A stretch of DNA of 64,000 nt from positions 1,426,001 through 1,490,000 of the forward strand of contig NZ_JBFRXN010000002.1 of assembly GCF_040947875.1 (NCBI RefSeq), written 5' to 3'. Source of the stretch: Pseudomonas sp. MYb118 (GTDB lineage: Bacteria; Pseudomonadota; Gammaproteobacteria; Pseudomonadales; Pseudomonadaceae). The translations under genes were made by a program, and so were the position numbers. Positions 1 to 8,085 of this stretch are shown piece by piece (within the stretch, counting starts at the first letter, position 1; each line of letters begins with the position of its first letter). The notes under the pieces are model-generated. The model was not told the DNA's origin. It made no database searches and saw only the letters and a program-made list of their open reading frames with translations.

Positions 1-161
1 GCCGCCCGTGGCGTCGGCAAGCCACCGGCGACCTCAGGGCACAAGGGCACCACACGCCCGTCATCGAGCCATTGCTGGAGCTGATCGAACGGCCCGCTGG
101 CGCCACCGTCATACCGCACGCGGTGGCCCAGCAGGCAGCGACTCACCAGCACCTTGTGCAT
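1..161 (-). CDS. DUF523 family protein (N-terminal part, cut by window edge)
   Basis: Read from the minus strand, an ATG at 161-159 opens a frame that runs off the left edge of the window. The 53 visible residues start MHKVLVSRCLLGHRVRYDGG and continue with a CPEVAGGLPTPR segment. This is the usual N-terminus of DUF523 (YbbK-like) proteins, small cytoplasmic proteins of unknown function with conserved cysteines, two of which are visible here. The start lies 2 bases after the stop of the upstream oxygenase gene, so the two are probably co-transcribed and translationally coupled. No good ribosome binding site is visible, which fits coupling. The family call is fairly sure from the motif; the function is unknown. 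Confidence 0.75.
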   Translation of the reverse strand, partial: MHKVLVSRCLLGHRVRYDGGASGPFDQLQQWLDDGRVVPLCPEVAGGLPTPRA

Positions 162-163
162 GA

Positions 164-796
164 TCAGAACGGCTCGTTGCCGCGACGGCGGAACCAGCCG
201 GTCAACGACAGGCGATCACGGGTTGCCGGCAGCACTTCATGGGGCACCTCGCCCGAGAGGAACACCACCAGGCAGCCGCCGGTGGGCTGCACGTCGTACT
301 CGCCACGGTCCGCCAGGTACATGCGCAACTGGCCGCCCTCTTGCGGCAGCCAGGCATCATTGAGGTAGAGCACCGCCGACACCGCACGCCGGTCGTCGTC
401 ACGGAAGCGGTCGAGGTGCTTGAGGTAGAACGCCCCGGGCGGGTACAGGGCGAAATGGCACTCGAAGTCTTCCAGGCCCAGGTACAGGCCGCGATTGATC
501 GCTTCGCGCAGGCTGTCCATCAGCGCCAGGTAACTGTCGCAGGCGGCTGCCTGGCCCGGTTCGATCCACTGGATCTTGTCGCCGCGAATCGCCTCGCGAA
601 TCTCCGTGGTCGACCCGCGCCCTACGCCGGCCGGGGCCAGGTCACCCTCGGCCGCACGTTTACGGCACTCAGCCGCCAACGCCCGGGTCAGATCCAGAGG
701 CAGGAAAATATTCTGCTGCGACCAGCCATGTTCGGCCAGGTCGTCGACGATACGTAACAGCAGCGGGTGATCAGAGGATATTTGCATGGCGCGCAT
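164..796 (-). CDS. 2OG-Fe(II) oxygenase (prolyl-4-hydroxylase-like)
   Basis: This 210-residue protein has the double-stranded beta-helix signature of Fe(II)/2-oxoglutarate dioxygenases. The iron triad is His127-x-Asp129 (in YLKHLDRF) and His186 (in GEVPHEVLP), and Arg195 in the RLSLTGWFR strand is placed to bind 2-oxoglutarate. It resembles the SM-20/PHD-like bacterial group (P4Hc domain, about residues 90-205), whose P. aeruginosa member is reported to hydroxylate elongation factor Tu; that role is inference here. The protein is cytoplasmic, with no signal peptide. I kept the first ATG; an ATG three codons later is an alternative. It probably forms a two-gene unit with the downstream DUF523 gene. 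Confidence 0.8.
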   Translation of the reverse strand: MRAMQISSDHPLLLRIVDDLAEHGWSQQNIFLPLDLTRALAAECRKRAAEGDLAPAGVGRGSTTEIREAIRGDKIQWIEPGQAAACDSYLALMDSLREAINRGLYLGLEDFECHFALYPPGAFYLKHLDRFRDDDRRAVSAVLYLNDAWLPQEGGQLRMYLADRGEYDVQPTGGCLVVFLSGEVPHEVLPATRDRLSLTGWFRRRGNEPF

Positions 797-904
797 AGTA
801 TGCCTGTGCCGGAAAATCCGACAGAGCCACGCGGCGGCTTGATACGAATTCTCGACAAGTCGGTATGCCGCACGGAGAATAGTCGGCTGCTGACAGGAGT
901 CCCT

Positions 905-1657
905 ATGCGTCGTTTGCTTTTCTCACTGCTGATGTTCTGCGTTATGCCCGCCTGGGCAGACGGCCACGACCAGTTGTACAAGGTCGCCGGCTGGCCGGAA
1001 CAACGTGCGCATTTCAACGATGCCCTGACAGCCGCGCAGCAGCGTTACCAGAACAGCCTGCCGCCGGCGGTGTTCCAGGCGCTGGTGAACAACAGCAATC
1101 AACGCTTTGCCCCCCAGGCCGTCGACCAGCGCGCCGAGGCGCAACTGCGCAAGAACCTCGCGGACCCCAAGCCGGCGCTGGCCTTCTTCCAGTCGCCACT
1201 GGGCAAGAAGATCGTGGCCGCCGAGCTACTGGCGACCCGTCGCGATCAGCTGGCGAAAAATGCCAAGGGCCTGCCAAAGATGCAGGCCAGTGACAGCCGT
1301 CTGCTGATCATCGGCCACCTGGCCCAGGCCCTGCCCGCCCGCGAAGCCGGCGCGGAAGTCAGCCTGGCGATCGCCGGTGTCGCCGCCGACAGCCTCAGCG
1401 CGATGATCCCCGGCCTGCTCGGCGGCGGCCAGGCCCAGGGCCTGTTGAATGGTCAACGCCAGCGCCTGATGGACCAGATCGGCAGCGACCTGAACAACAC
1501 GCTCCTGTATGTGTACCGCGACCTGTCGGATAACGAGCTGGAAGAGTTCGCCACCTTTGCCGAGTCGGCGGAAGGCCAGGCCTATTACCAGGCGGCGCTG
1601 GCGGCGATCCGGGCGGGGTTGGCGGTGGGGCAGAGTTCTTCGAACCTCAGCCAGTGA
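905..1657 (+). CDS. DUF2059 domain secreted protein
   Basis: This 250-residue protein begins with a Sec signal peptide: two Arg, a hydrophobic stretch, then cleavage probably after PAWA near residue 18. It is therefore expected in the periplasm. The C-terminal third, ending in a DLSDNELEEFATFAESAEG segment, is typical of DUF2059, where the chain ends with a helix pair of the form 'ELxxLxxFYxSPxG'. An earlier helix with FFQSPLGKKI (about residues 98-107) looks like a second copy of that motif. An in-frame open stretch continues 46 codons upstream, but the ATG at 905 has AGGAGT just before it and starts the signal peptide, so I chose it. It is divergent from the oxygenase gene. Function unknown. 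Confidence 0.75.
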   Translation: MRRLLFSLLMFCVMPAWADGHDQLYKVAGWPEQRAHFNDALTAAQQRYQNSLPPAVFQALVNNSNQRFAPQAVDQRAEAQLRKNLADPKPALAFFQSPLGKKIVAAELLATRRDQLAKNAKGLPKMQASDSRLLIIGHLAQALPAREAGAEVSLAIAGVAADSLSAMIPGLLGGGQAQGLLNGQRQRLMDQIGSDLNNTLLYVYRDLSDNELEEFATFAESAEGQAYYQAALAAIRAGLAVGQSSSNLSQ

Positions 1658-1680
1658 TCTTTGGCGCCTGAGAGGGCCCC

Positions 1681-1745
1681 ATCGCGAGCAGGCTCGCTCC
1701 TACAGGGGCAGCGGCGCACCCTGTAGGAGCGAGCCTGCTCGCGAT
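1681..1745. repeat. REP pair, head-to-head (ATCGCG... outward form)
   Basis: Two Pseudomonas REP units in inverted orientation lie at 1681-1705 and 1721-1745. Each has the GCGAGC/GCTCGC stem-loop, and they are separated by a short GC-rich spacer. The pair sits between the ends of two convergent genes, where it could also act as a transcription end or RNA-stabilising hairpin. Confidence 0.9.
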
Positions 1746-1761
1746 GAGGCCCGAACAGCCA

Positions 1762-2709
1762 CTACACATTCCTGCCCTTCACCCGCCGACTCAAAAACCC
1801 AAAAAACTCCCTGCGCATTTCCAGCGTCTCATTCGCCAGGTGATGTCGCCCCTCGGGCAGCATCAACACCTGCGGACGGTTGAACTTGGCTTTCAGCACT
1901 TCGAGGTTGTGCTGCCAGTCCACCGTCATGTCTGCCTGCCCCTGCACGATCAGGGGCTGCCGGTTGCTGGCCGGTGCAGCTTCGATGCGCTTGATCCAGC
2001 GTTTCAACGCACCGACCCAGGCGGTCGGCAAACGGCGCGCCTGCAAGGGGTCGGCTTGCAGGAACGTGAGGAACTGCGGGTCGTTGGAGTTTTCGCTGAA
2101 GCGCCGGGCGATGCCTTTCACGAAGGGCCGAAGCAGGTAGTAACTGAGCTTCGACCACGCCCATGAGCGCGGCCGCACCAGCGGTGCCAGCAGAATCACC
2201 TGGCCCTGGGCCGGGCTGGCGCTGCCGGCGTTGAGCACATGATCGACCACAATCGCGCCGCCGGTGCTCTGCCCGCACAGGTGCCAGGGCTGGGGCAGAT
2301 CCAGCGAACGTGCCTCGGCGAACAACCCGTAAAGGGTGTCCTGATACTCGGAAAAGTCGCCGATGCTCGCCCGCTCGCCACTGGACAGGCCATGCCCCGG
2401 CAAGTCGCAGGCGATCACCGCAAAGCCCTGGTCCAGCGCCCAGGCGATGACATGCCGGTAGAGCCCGGTGTGATCATAAAACCCGTGGAACATGAACAGC
2501 GTGGCCTTGGCCCGCTCGGGCCACCAGCACTGGCTGACCAGCTCGTAGCCGTCCACCTGGAAACGCCCCAGCCCGGTGCGCAATGGGCGTCCCGGAAAAT
2601 CCAGGCCATAAAACCGCTGGTACGCCAACGCCTCTTCGGACAGCGGCTGCCACTCGGCCAGGGGCCGCAGGCTGGCGCGCAGATGATCGGGGTCGAAAGT
2701 GGCGGACAT
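1762..2709 (-). CDS. alpha/beta hydrolase (serine hydrolase, lysophospholipase-like)
   Basis: This is a 315-residue alpha/beta-hydrolase of the serine aminopeptidase S33 / monoacylglycerol-lipase-like group. Visible elements are the oxyanion HGFYDHTG (about residue 80), the DLPGHGLS strand, the nucleophile elbow GQSTGG (Ser near 150), an acid in the QGQADMTVD segment and the catalytic His in EGRHHLANE near the C-terminus. There is no signal peptide, so it is probably cytoplasmic and acts on an ester, lipid or small amide. An ATG four codons upstream (2721) is also possible; I chose the ATG at 2709 as the family-like start. The substrate cannot be told from the sequence. It is convergent with the DUF2059 gene and divergent from the DUF6436 gene. 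Confidence 0.8.
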   Translation of the reverse strand: MSATFDPDHLRASLRPLAEWQPLSEEALAYQRFYGLDFPGRPLRTGLGRFQVDGYELVSQCWWPERAKATLFMFHGFYDHTGLYRHVIAWALDQGFAVIACDLPGHGLSSGERASIGDFSEYQDTLYGLFAEARSLDLPQPWHLCGQSTGGAIVVDHVLNAGSASPAQGQVILLAPLVRPRSWAWSKLSYYLLRPFVKGIARRFSENSNDPQFLTFLQADPLQARRLPTAWVGALKRWIKRIEAAPASNRQPLIVQGQADMTVDWQHNLEVLKAKFNRPQVLMLPEGRHHLANETLEMRREFFGFLSRRVKGRNV

Positions 2710-2806
2710 GGGCGATTCCAAAACACGAAGCGGACTTTATAAGCCTGCGATATTCATCTGTCGCGACAAGCATGGCAAGCTGGGCGATCTTCGAGGATTG
2801 CCACCC

Positions 2807-3388
2807 ATGCGTTCGCCCTACCGCACCACTCTGCTCGCCAGCCTGCTCGCCCTCCTTTGTGCCGGTGTTCTGTGGGCGGCCTACGACTGGTTCCAGGGGC
2901 GTTACCTGCGTGCGTTCAGCTCTCACACCGCGGTTTTTTCCGGCGACCCGTTGCGCCTGCCCGACCACTTGGCCGGGCCCGGCGCCATCCGCTTCGTGCA
3001 TTTCTGGGACCCGGCCTGCCCGTGCAACGTCGGCAATCAGCAGCACCTGAGCGAGCTGATCGAGCACTACGTGCCCCAAGGCGTCGAGTTCTATTCGGTG
3101 CAGAAGCCCGGCAGTCACGGCCAATTGCCAAGCACCCTCGGCAGCCTGAAATCCATCGAAGTGCTTCCAGGCTCGGAACAGATTCCGGCCAGCCCCGCCG
3201 TGGCGATCTGGGACCGCAGCGGCAAGCTGGCGTATTTCGGCCCATACAGCGAAGGCCTGACCTGCAATTCGAACAACAGCTTCATCGAGCCGATTCTCCA
3301 GGCGTTGAACGACGGCCGCCCGGTGAGTGCCACGCACACACTGGCGGTGGGGTGTTACTGCCCCTGGTCCGAGAGCGCAGCGAAGTAA
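2807..3388 (+). CDS. DUF6436 thioredoxin-like membrane-anchored protein
   Basis: This 193-residue protein has an N-terminal hydrophobic anchor (about residues 8-24) and then a thioredoxin-like domain facing the periplasm. The redox-type motif is DPACPCNV (a CPC pair near residue 70), after the strand IRFVHFWD. The SPAVAIWD segment before a glycine-rich turn resembles the cis-Pro region of thioredoxin folds. Further cysteines (CNSN, and CYCPW near the end) are conserved-looking. The open frame extends 36 codons upstream, but the ATG at 2807 follows a GAGG and starts the membrane segment. I assign the family from the CPC pattern. Electron partner and substrate are unknown. Confidence 0.65.
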   Translation: MRSPYRTTLLASLLALLCAGVLWAAYDWFQGRYLRAFSSHTAVFSGDPLRLPDHLAGPGAIRFVHFWDPACPCNVGNQQHLSELIEHYVPQGVEFYSVQKPGSHGQLPSTLGSLKSIEVLPGSEQIPASPAVAIWDRSGKLAYFGPYSEGLTCNSNNSFIEPILQALNDGRPVSATHTLAVGCYCPWSESAAK

Positions 3389-3502
3389 CGACAACTCAGG
3401 CGACAAGAATCCCTCCTACGGGCGATGGGCTGATTCAACAGGTCATGTTAAACAGTGATGCCAGGGAACTGCTGTCACTCAAAACAAGAACAAGGAATCT
3501 CC

Positions 3503-5911
3503 ATGAAACGTCTCCTGATTGCGCTGCTCGTGCTGATCGTCGTCCTCGCCGCAGGCGTTGGCGGCTACTTCTACAGCAAGCAGCCGACGCGCCAGGGCAT
3601 GGTAGAACTGCAACACCTGCAAGGCTCGGTCACCGTGCGCTATGACGAGCGCGGCGTGCCGCACATTCGCGCCGACAACGAAACCGACCTGTATCGCGCC
3701 CTGGGCTATGTGCATGCCCAGGACCGGCTGTTCCAGATGGAAGTCCTGCGCCGCCTCGCCCGTGGCGAGCTGGCCGAAGTACTGGGCCCGAAACTGCTCG
3801 ACACCGACAAGCTGATGCGCACCCTGCGCATTCGCGAGCGCGCCGCAACCTACCTCGCCAACCTGGATAAACAATCGCCGGCCTTCATCGCCATGCAGGC
3901 CTACCTGGATGGCATCAACCAGTATCAGGACAGCCACGCCAAGCCCGTGGAGTTCGACGTGCTGGGCATCGCCAAGCGCCCCTTTACCGCCGAGGACACC
4001 ATCAGCATCGCCGGCTACATGGCCTACAGCTTTGCCGCGGCGTTTCGTACCGAACCCTTGCTGACCTATGTGCGCGACCAACTGGGGCCGGATTACCTGA
4101 ATGTCTTCGACCTCGACTGGCAGCCCAAAGGCGTGCTGGCAAACCGTTCAGGCAACGGCCCGGCCCTCGCCAGCGGCGACTGGCAAGACCTCAACGCCCT
4201 CGCCCGCCTGAGCGAACAGGCGCTGGCCGATAACGGCCTGCCGCAGTTCGAGGGCAGCAACGCCTGGGCGGTATCCGGCAGCCGCACCAAAAGCGGCAAG
4301 CCGTTGCTGGCGGGCGATCCGCATATTCGCTTCTCGGTGCCCTCGGTGTGGTACGAAGCGCAGCTCTCGGCGCCGGGCTTTGAGCTGTACGGCCACTACC
4401 AGGCGCTGATGCCGTTCGCCTCGCTGGGGATGAACCGCGACTTCGGCTGGAGCATCACCATGTTCCAGAACGACGACCTCGACCTGATCGCCGAGAAGGT
4501 CAACCCGGACAACGCCAACCAGGTCTGGTACCGCGACCGCTGGGTGGACCTGATCACCAGCGAGCAACAGATCGCGGTCAAGGGCCAAGAGCCGGTGAAG
4601 CTGGTGCTGCGCCAGTCGCCCCACGGCCCGATCGTCAACGATGCGCTGGGTGCCCACGCAGGCAAGACGCCGATCGCCATGTGGTGGGGCTTTCTTGAAA
4701 GCCAGAACCCGATCCTCGAAGGCTTTTACCAGCTCAACCGCGCCGACACCCTGGCCAAGGCCCGCAGCGCCGCCGCCAAGGTCCATGCACCCGGCCTGAA
4801 CATCGTTTGGGCCAATGCCAAGGGCGACATCGGCTGGTGGGCCGCAGCGCAACTGCCCAAGCGTCCGGCAGGCGTGAAGCCGTGGTTCATCCTCGATGGC
4901 AGCAGCCCGGAGGCCGACAAGGACGGCTTCTACCCGTTCAGCGCCAATCCGCAGGAAGAAAACCCGGCACGGGGCTACATCGTCTCAGCCAACTTCCAGC
5001 CGGTGTCCGCCAGCGGCATGGAGATACCCGGTTACTACAACCTCGCGGACCGCGGTCAGCAGCTCAACCGCCAGCTCGGCGACAAAGCCGTCAAATGGGA
5101 CCTGGAGTCCAGCCAGAAGCTGCAACTGGGCACCACCACCGCCTACGGCCCGCGCCTGCTCGCACCGCTGTTGCCGGTGCTGCGCGAAGTGGTCAGCGAT
5201 CCGGCCGAACTGAAACTGGTGGAGCAACTGGGGCAATGGCAAGGCGACTATCCGCTGGAGTCCACCAGCGCCACGCTGTTCAACCAGTTGCTGTTCAACC
5301 TGGCGGATGCGGCGATGCGTGACGAGCTGGGCAACGACTTTTTCGAAACGCTGCTCTCGACCCGGGTGATCGACGCCGCCCTGCCGCGCCTGGCGGCCAA
5401 TGCCGACTCGCCGTGGTGGGACAATCGCAACACCCCCGGCAAGGAAACCCGCGCCGACACGGTCAAGGTCGCGTGGCAAGCCAGCATCGCCCACCTCAAG
5501 GGCGTGCTGGGCGCCGATTTCAGCCAGTGGCAGTGGGGCAAAGCGCACACCCTGACCCACGGCCACCCACTGGGCCAGCAGAAGCCGCTGGAGCGTATTT
5601 TCAACGTCGGCCCGTTCGCCGCGCCCGGCACCCACGAAGTGCCGAACAACCTCTCGGCGAAGATCGGCCCGGCGCCCTGGCCAGTCACCTACGGGCCCTC
5701 GACCCGCCGCCTGATCGACTTCGCCGACCCGACCCACAGCCTGACCGTCAACCCGGTGGGCCAGAGCGGCGTGCCGTTCGATCGTCACTATGACGACCAG
5801 GCGGAGTCCTATATCGAAGGGTTGTACTTCCAGGCGCATCTGAATGATGAGGAGGTGATAGCCAATACTCGGAGTACCTTGAAGCTGTTGCCGGCGCGGG
5901 TTGCTCCCTAG
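3503..5911 (+). CDS. penicillin acylase family (Ntn hydrolase) protein
   Basis: This 802-residue protein belongs to the penicillin amidase family of N-terminal-nucleophile hydrolases (peptidase S45). Residues 1-27 form a signal or membrane anchor. The alpha-chain region begins with the VTVRYDERGVPHIRA segment. Autoprocessing is predicted at the Gly-Ser of GSNAWAV, making Ser252 the nucleophile and the first residue of the beta chain. GDPHIRFSVPSVWYE follows, as usual for the family. Members cleave amides such as acyl-homoserine lactones or beta-lactam side chains; in pseudomonads PvdQ and QuiP are relatives, but I cannot say whether this is one of them. The start at 3503 has AAGGA upstream. 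It stands alone, with a REP pair after it. Confidence 0.88.
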   Translation: MKRLLIALLVLIVVLAAGVGGYFYSKQPTRQGMVELQHLQGSVTVRYDERGVPHIRADNETDLYRALGYVHAQDRLFQMEVLRRLARGELAEVLGPKLLDTDKLMRTLRIRERAATYLANLDKQSPAFIAMQAYLDGINQYQDSHAKPVEFDVLGIAKRPFTAEDTISIAGYMAYSFAAAFRTEPLLTYVRDQLGPDYLNVFDLDWQPKGVLANRSGNGPALASGDWQDLNALARLSEQALADNGLPQFEGSNAWAVSGSRTKSGKPLLAGDPHIRFSVPSVWYEAQLSAPGFELYGHYQALMPFASLGMNRDFGWSITMFQNDDLDLIAEKVNPDNANQVWYRDRWVDLITSEQQIAVKGQEPVKLVLRQSPHGPIVNDALGAHAGKTPIAMWWGFLESQNPILEGFYQLNRADTLAKARSAAAKVHAPGLNIVWANAKGDIGWWAAAQLPKRPAGVKPWFILDGSSPEADKDGFYPFSANPQEENPARGYIVSANFQPVSASGMEIPGYYNLADRGQQLNRQLGDKAVKWDLESSQKLQLGTTTAYGPRLLAPLLPVLREVVSDPAELKLVEQLGQWQGDYPLESTSATLFNQLLFNLADAAMRDELGNDFFETLLSTRVIDAALPRLAANADSPWWDNRNTPGKETRADTVKVAWQASIAHLKGVLGADFSQWQWGKAHTLTHGHPLGQQKPLERIFNVGPFAAPGTHEVPNNLSAKIGPAPWPVTYGPSTRRLIDFADPTHSLTVNPVGQSGVPFDRHYDDQAESYIEGLYFQAHLNDEEVIANTRSTLKLLPARVAP

Positions 5912-5935
5912 ATCTTTATTGCCTGTTCTGGCCTC

Positions 5936-6007
5936 ATCGCGAGCAAGCTCGCTCCTACAGGGATTTGCGCCGCACACAAAACCTGTGGGAGCGGGCTTGC
6001 CCGCGAT
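5936..6007. repeat. REP pair
   Basis: Two inverted REP units lie about 20 bases apart: one ATCGCGAGC...CTCCTAC and one GTGGGAGCGGGC...CGCGAT. The second carries the GGGC/GCCC variant stem. They lie between two convergent genes. Confidence 0.9.
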
Positions 6008-6037
6008 GAGGCCCTTACAGCCACAGAAGATCCAACT

Positions 6038-7003
6038 TCAAACCACCGGGGCAAAATTCAACCGAAACTGCTGCGGCGTCACCCCCAGCCGCCGATTGAA
6101 CACACTGCGCATGTGCTGGGCATCGCGAAAGCCGCACTCATAAGCCACGGTTTTCAGCGGTGCCGCCGTGCTCTCCAGCATCACCCGCGCCGCATCCACC
6201 CTCGCCCGCTCGACGAACTCGGCCGGGGTCACCTTCGCTTCCCGGGCAAACACCCGCGAGAAATTGCGCGCGCTCATATTGGCCGCACGGGCCAGCTCGG
6301 CATTGGTCAGGCCGGCGTTGAGGTGGGCCAGCACATGGCGCTGGACCATCGCCACCGCCGAGGTCGGCTCGGCGTGGGGCGCCAGGAACGGGCTGAACTG
6401 CGACTGCCCGCCGGAGCGCTGGGTGAACACCACCAGGCGCTTGGCCACGCGCAGGGCGATCTCCGACCCGTGGTCCTTCGCCAGCAGGTACAGCGACAGG
6501 TCGATGCCCGCCGTGACGCCAGCCGAGGTGTACAGCTCGCCGTCCTGCACGTAAAGGCGATCGGCGTCGACCTGGGCCTGCGGGCACAGCGCAGCCAATG
6601 CCGCGGCATCCTCCCAATGCGTGGTGACCGTGCGCCCCTCCAGTAAGCCAGCGCGAGCCAGCATGAAGGCGCCGTTGCAGATCGAACCAAACCGTTGCGC
6701 CCGGGCGCAGGCATCGCGCAGCCAGGCATCGAACGCCGGGCCGAAGTCCAGGCCGGGCAACTGCGGACCGCCGGCCACCAGCAACAGGTCATAGGCGTCC
6801 AGCGCCTCGCTGAAATGCCGATGGGCCTGCAAGGCCAGGCCGTTGGAACACGGCATGGCACCAGGCTCGACGCCGATCACCTCCAGCCGATAGTGATCCT
6901 GCGGCGCGAGGAACCGATTGGCCTCGGCAAACACATCCATGGGCCCGCTGACGTCCAGCGACTGCACGCCGGCAAACACCACGATGGCGACGGTTTTACT
7001 CAT
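6038..7003 (-). CDS. GlxA family transcriptional regulator (DJ-1/PfpI + AraC HTH)
   Basis: This 321-residue regulator has an N-terminal DJ-1/PfpI (class I glutamine amidotransferase-like) domain (about residues 5-175), with the nucleophile-elbow-like ICNGAFMLARAGLLEG. The C-terminal AraC/XylS double helix-turn-helix (about 215-315) contains SARNFSRVFARE and ends with ECGFRDAQHMRSVFNRR. It is a DNA-binding activator or repressor whose ligand is unknown; relatives (ArgR, CdhR, GbdR, FtrA) sense nitrogen compounds. The frame runs 30 codons upstream into a REP unit, so I used the ATG at 7003, which begins the beta strand. It is divergent from the HD-domain gene at 7309, with about 300 bases between, so it may control that gene. 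Confidence 0.88.
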   Translation of the reverse strand: MSKTVAIVVFAGVQSLDVSGPMDVFAEANRFLAPQDHYRLEVIGVEPGAMPCSNGLALQAHRHFSEALDAYDLLLVAGGPQLPGLDFGPAFDAWLRDACARAQRFGSICNGAFMLARAGLLEGRTVTTHWEDAAALAALCPQAQVDADRLYVQDGELYTSAGVTAGIDLSLYLLAKDHGSEIALRVAKRLVVFTQRSGGQSQFSPFLAPHAEPTSAVAMVQRHVLAHLNAGLTNAELARAANMSARNFSRVFAREAKVTPAEFVERARVDAARVMLESTAAPLKTVAYECGFRDAQHMRSVFNRRLGVTPQQFRLNFAPVV

Positions 7004-7042
7004 GATGTGGGTTGCTCCCCATAGATGCCATCCCCCTCCCCC

Positions 7043-7128
7043 CTGTAGGAGCGAGCTTGCTCGCGATGGAGTGTCAGCCAACACACATGTCACAGACAGA
7101 TCATCGCGAGCAGGCTCGCTCCCACAGG
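7043..7128. repeat. REPIN (inverted REP pair)
   Basis: REP units GTAGGAGCGAGC...GCGAT and ATCGCGAGC...CTCCCAC face each other across a 35-base spacer containing GTGTCA and TGTCACAGACAGA. They lie in the divergent gap between the regulator and the HD protein, just upstream of the regulator start. That is unusual, because most REPs here lie downstream of genes. Confidence 0.88.
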
Positions 7129-7308
7129 GTTACGGAACACGCGTAGATTGCCGTGCAAATTAGCCAATCCGCGCCCAACAAGCGAGGCTGGCACGATTCA
7201 CAGGCTCATTGGCCCGGATCGCAGCCATGGCTCGATTGTCCGGTGTTGGGGTCGGGAACAGACTTGTCCCATCAGCGCCGCTCCGGCGCTCCCTGTGAGG
7301 ACAGCAGC

Positions 7309-7950
7309 ATGAGCACGACCATCGCCGGCATCAAAATCCCCGACAGCGCCCTGGCCCGGGCCACCACCGAATATATCCGCGACATCGAATCCGACCTGTT
7401 GTACCACCACTCGCGCCGGGTGTTCCTGTTCGGCGCTTTGAGCGGTGAACGCAAGCAACTGGCCTACAACCCGGAGCTGTTGTACGTCGGTGCGATGTTC
7501 CACGACCTGGGTCTGGTCGAAGGGCATCGCAGTGACAACGAACGCTTCGAAGTCGATGGCGCCAATGCGGCTGCGGCCTTTCTCAAGCCCTACGGCTTGA
7601 GCGATGACGACATCGAGCAGGTCTGGCTGTCGATCGCCCTGCACACCACACCGGGCGTGCCACAACACCTGCGACCGACCGTGGCGCTGGTGACGGCGGG
7701 CGTCGAGATGGACGTGTTGGGCATGGACTACGCGGCGTTTTCCACAGTGCAGCGCGAGGCGGTGGTGCATGCGCATCCACGGGGTGAGGGGTTCAAGGAG
7801 TGCATCATCTGCGCCTTCGCCGACGGCCTGCGCCATCGCCCGCAGACCACCTTCGGCAACGTCAAGACCGATGTGCTGGTGGATCAGGAGCCGGGGTTCA
7901 AGCCGATGAACTTCGTCGAGGTGATCCGCAGGTCGCCCTGGATTTCCTGA
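7309..7950 (+). CDS. HD domain-containing hydrolase (cyanamide-hydratase-like)
   Basis: This 213-residue cytoplasmic protein contains an HD domain (about residues 25-140). The metal ligands are visible as His in YHHSRRVF, the His-Asp pair in MFHDLGLV, and a later Asp/His set (LHTTPGV). The arrangement IESDLLYHHSRRV...AMFHDLGL looks like the HD group that includes cyanamide hydratase (DDI/Cah); nucleotide phosphohydrolase activity is the other possibility. The ATG at 7309 has GTGAGGA nearby, while the longer frame from 7153 starts in non-coding sequence. It is the only gene facing away from the GlxA-type regulator, so regulator and enzyme may form a small inducible detoxification unit. That link is inference. 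Confidence 0.75.
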   Translation: MSTTIAGIKIPDSALARATTEYIRDIESDLLYHHSRRVFLFGALSGERKQLAYNPELLYVGAMFHDLGLVEGHRSDNERFEVDGANAAAAFLKPYGLSDDDIEQVWLSIALHTTPGVPQHLRPTVALVTAGVEMDVLGMDYAAFSTVQREAVVHAHPRGEGFKECIICAFADGLRHRPQTTFGNVKTDVLVDQEPGFKPMNFVEVIRRSPWIS

Positions 7951-7969
7951 ACGATCAGACAAAAACAAC

Positions 7970-8053
7970 TGTGGGAGCGAGCCTGCTCGCGATGGAGTGT
8001 CAGTCGACATGGATGTCACTGACAGATCATCGCGAGCAGGCTCGCTCCCACAA
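7970..8053. repeat. REPIN (inverted REP pair)
   Basis: GTGGGAGCGAGCC...GCGAT and ATCGCGAGCAGG...CTCCCAC face each other across a spacer with GTGTCA and TGACAGATC. The interior closely resembles that of the pair at 7043-7128. It lies between two convergent genes (HD protein and spuH). Confidence 0.9.
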
Positions 8054-8085
8054 GGTAAGTCCCCCCAAAGGGACTCCGCCTGACC

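Noticed and set aside
7021..7163. Short frames giving recurring peptides such as CRSELARD, REQARSH and SRAGSLPQG
   Set aside because: These are translations of REP repeats and recur at most REP sites; they create false N-terminal extensions for neighbouring genes.
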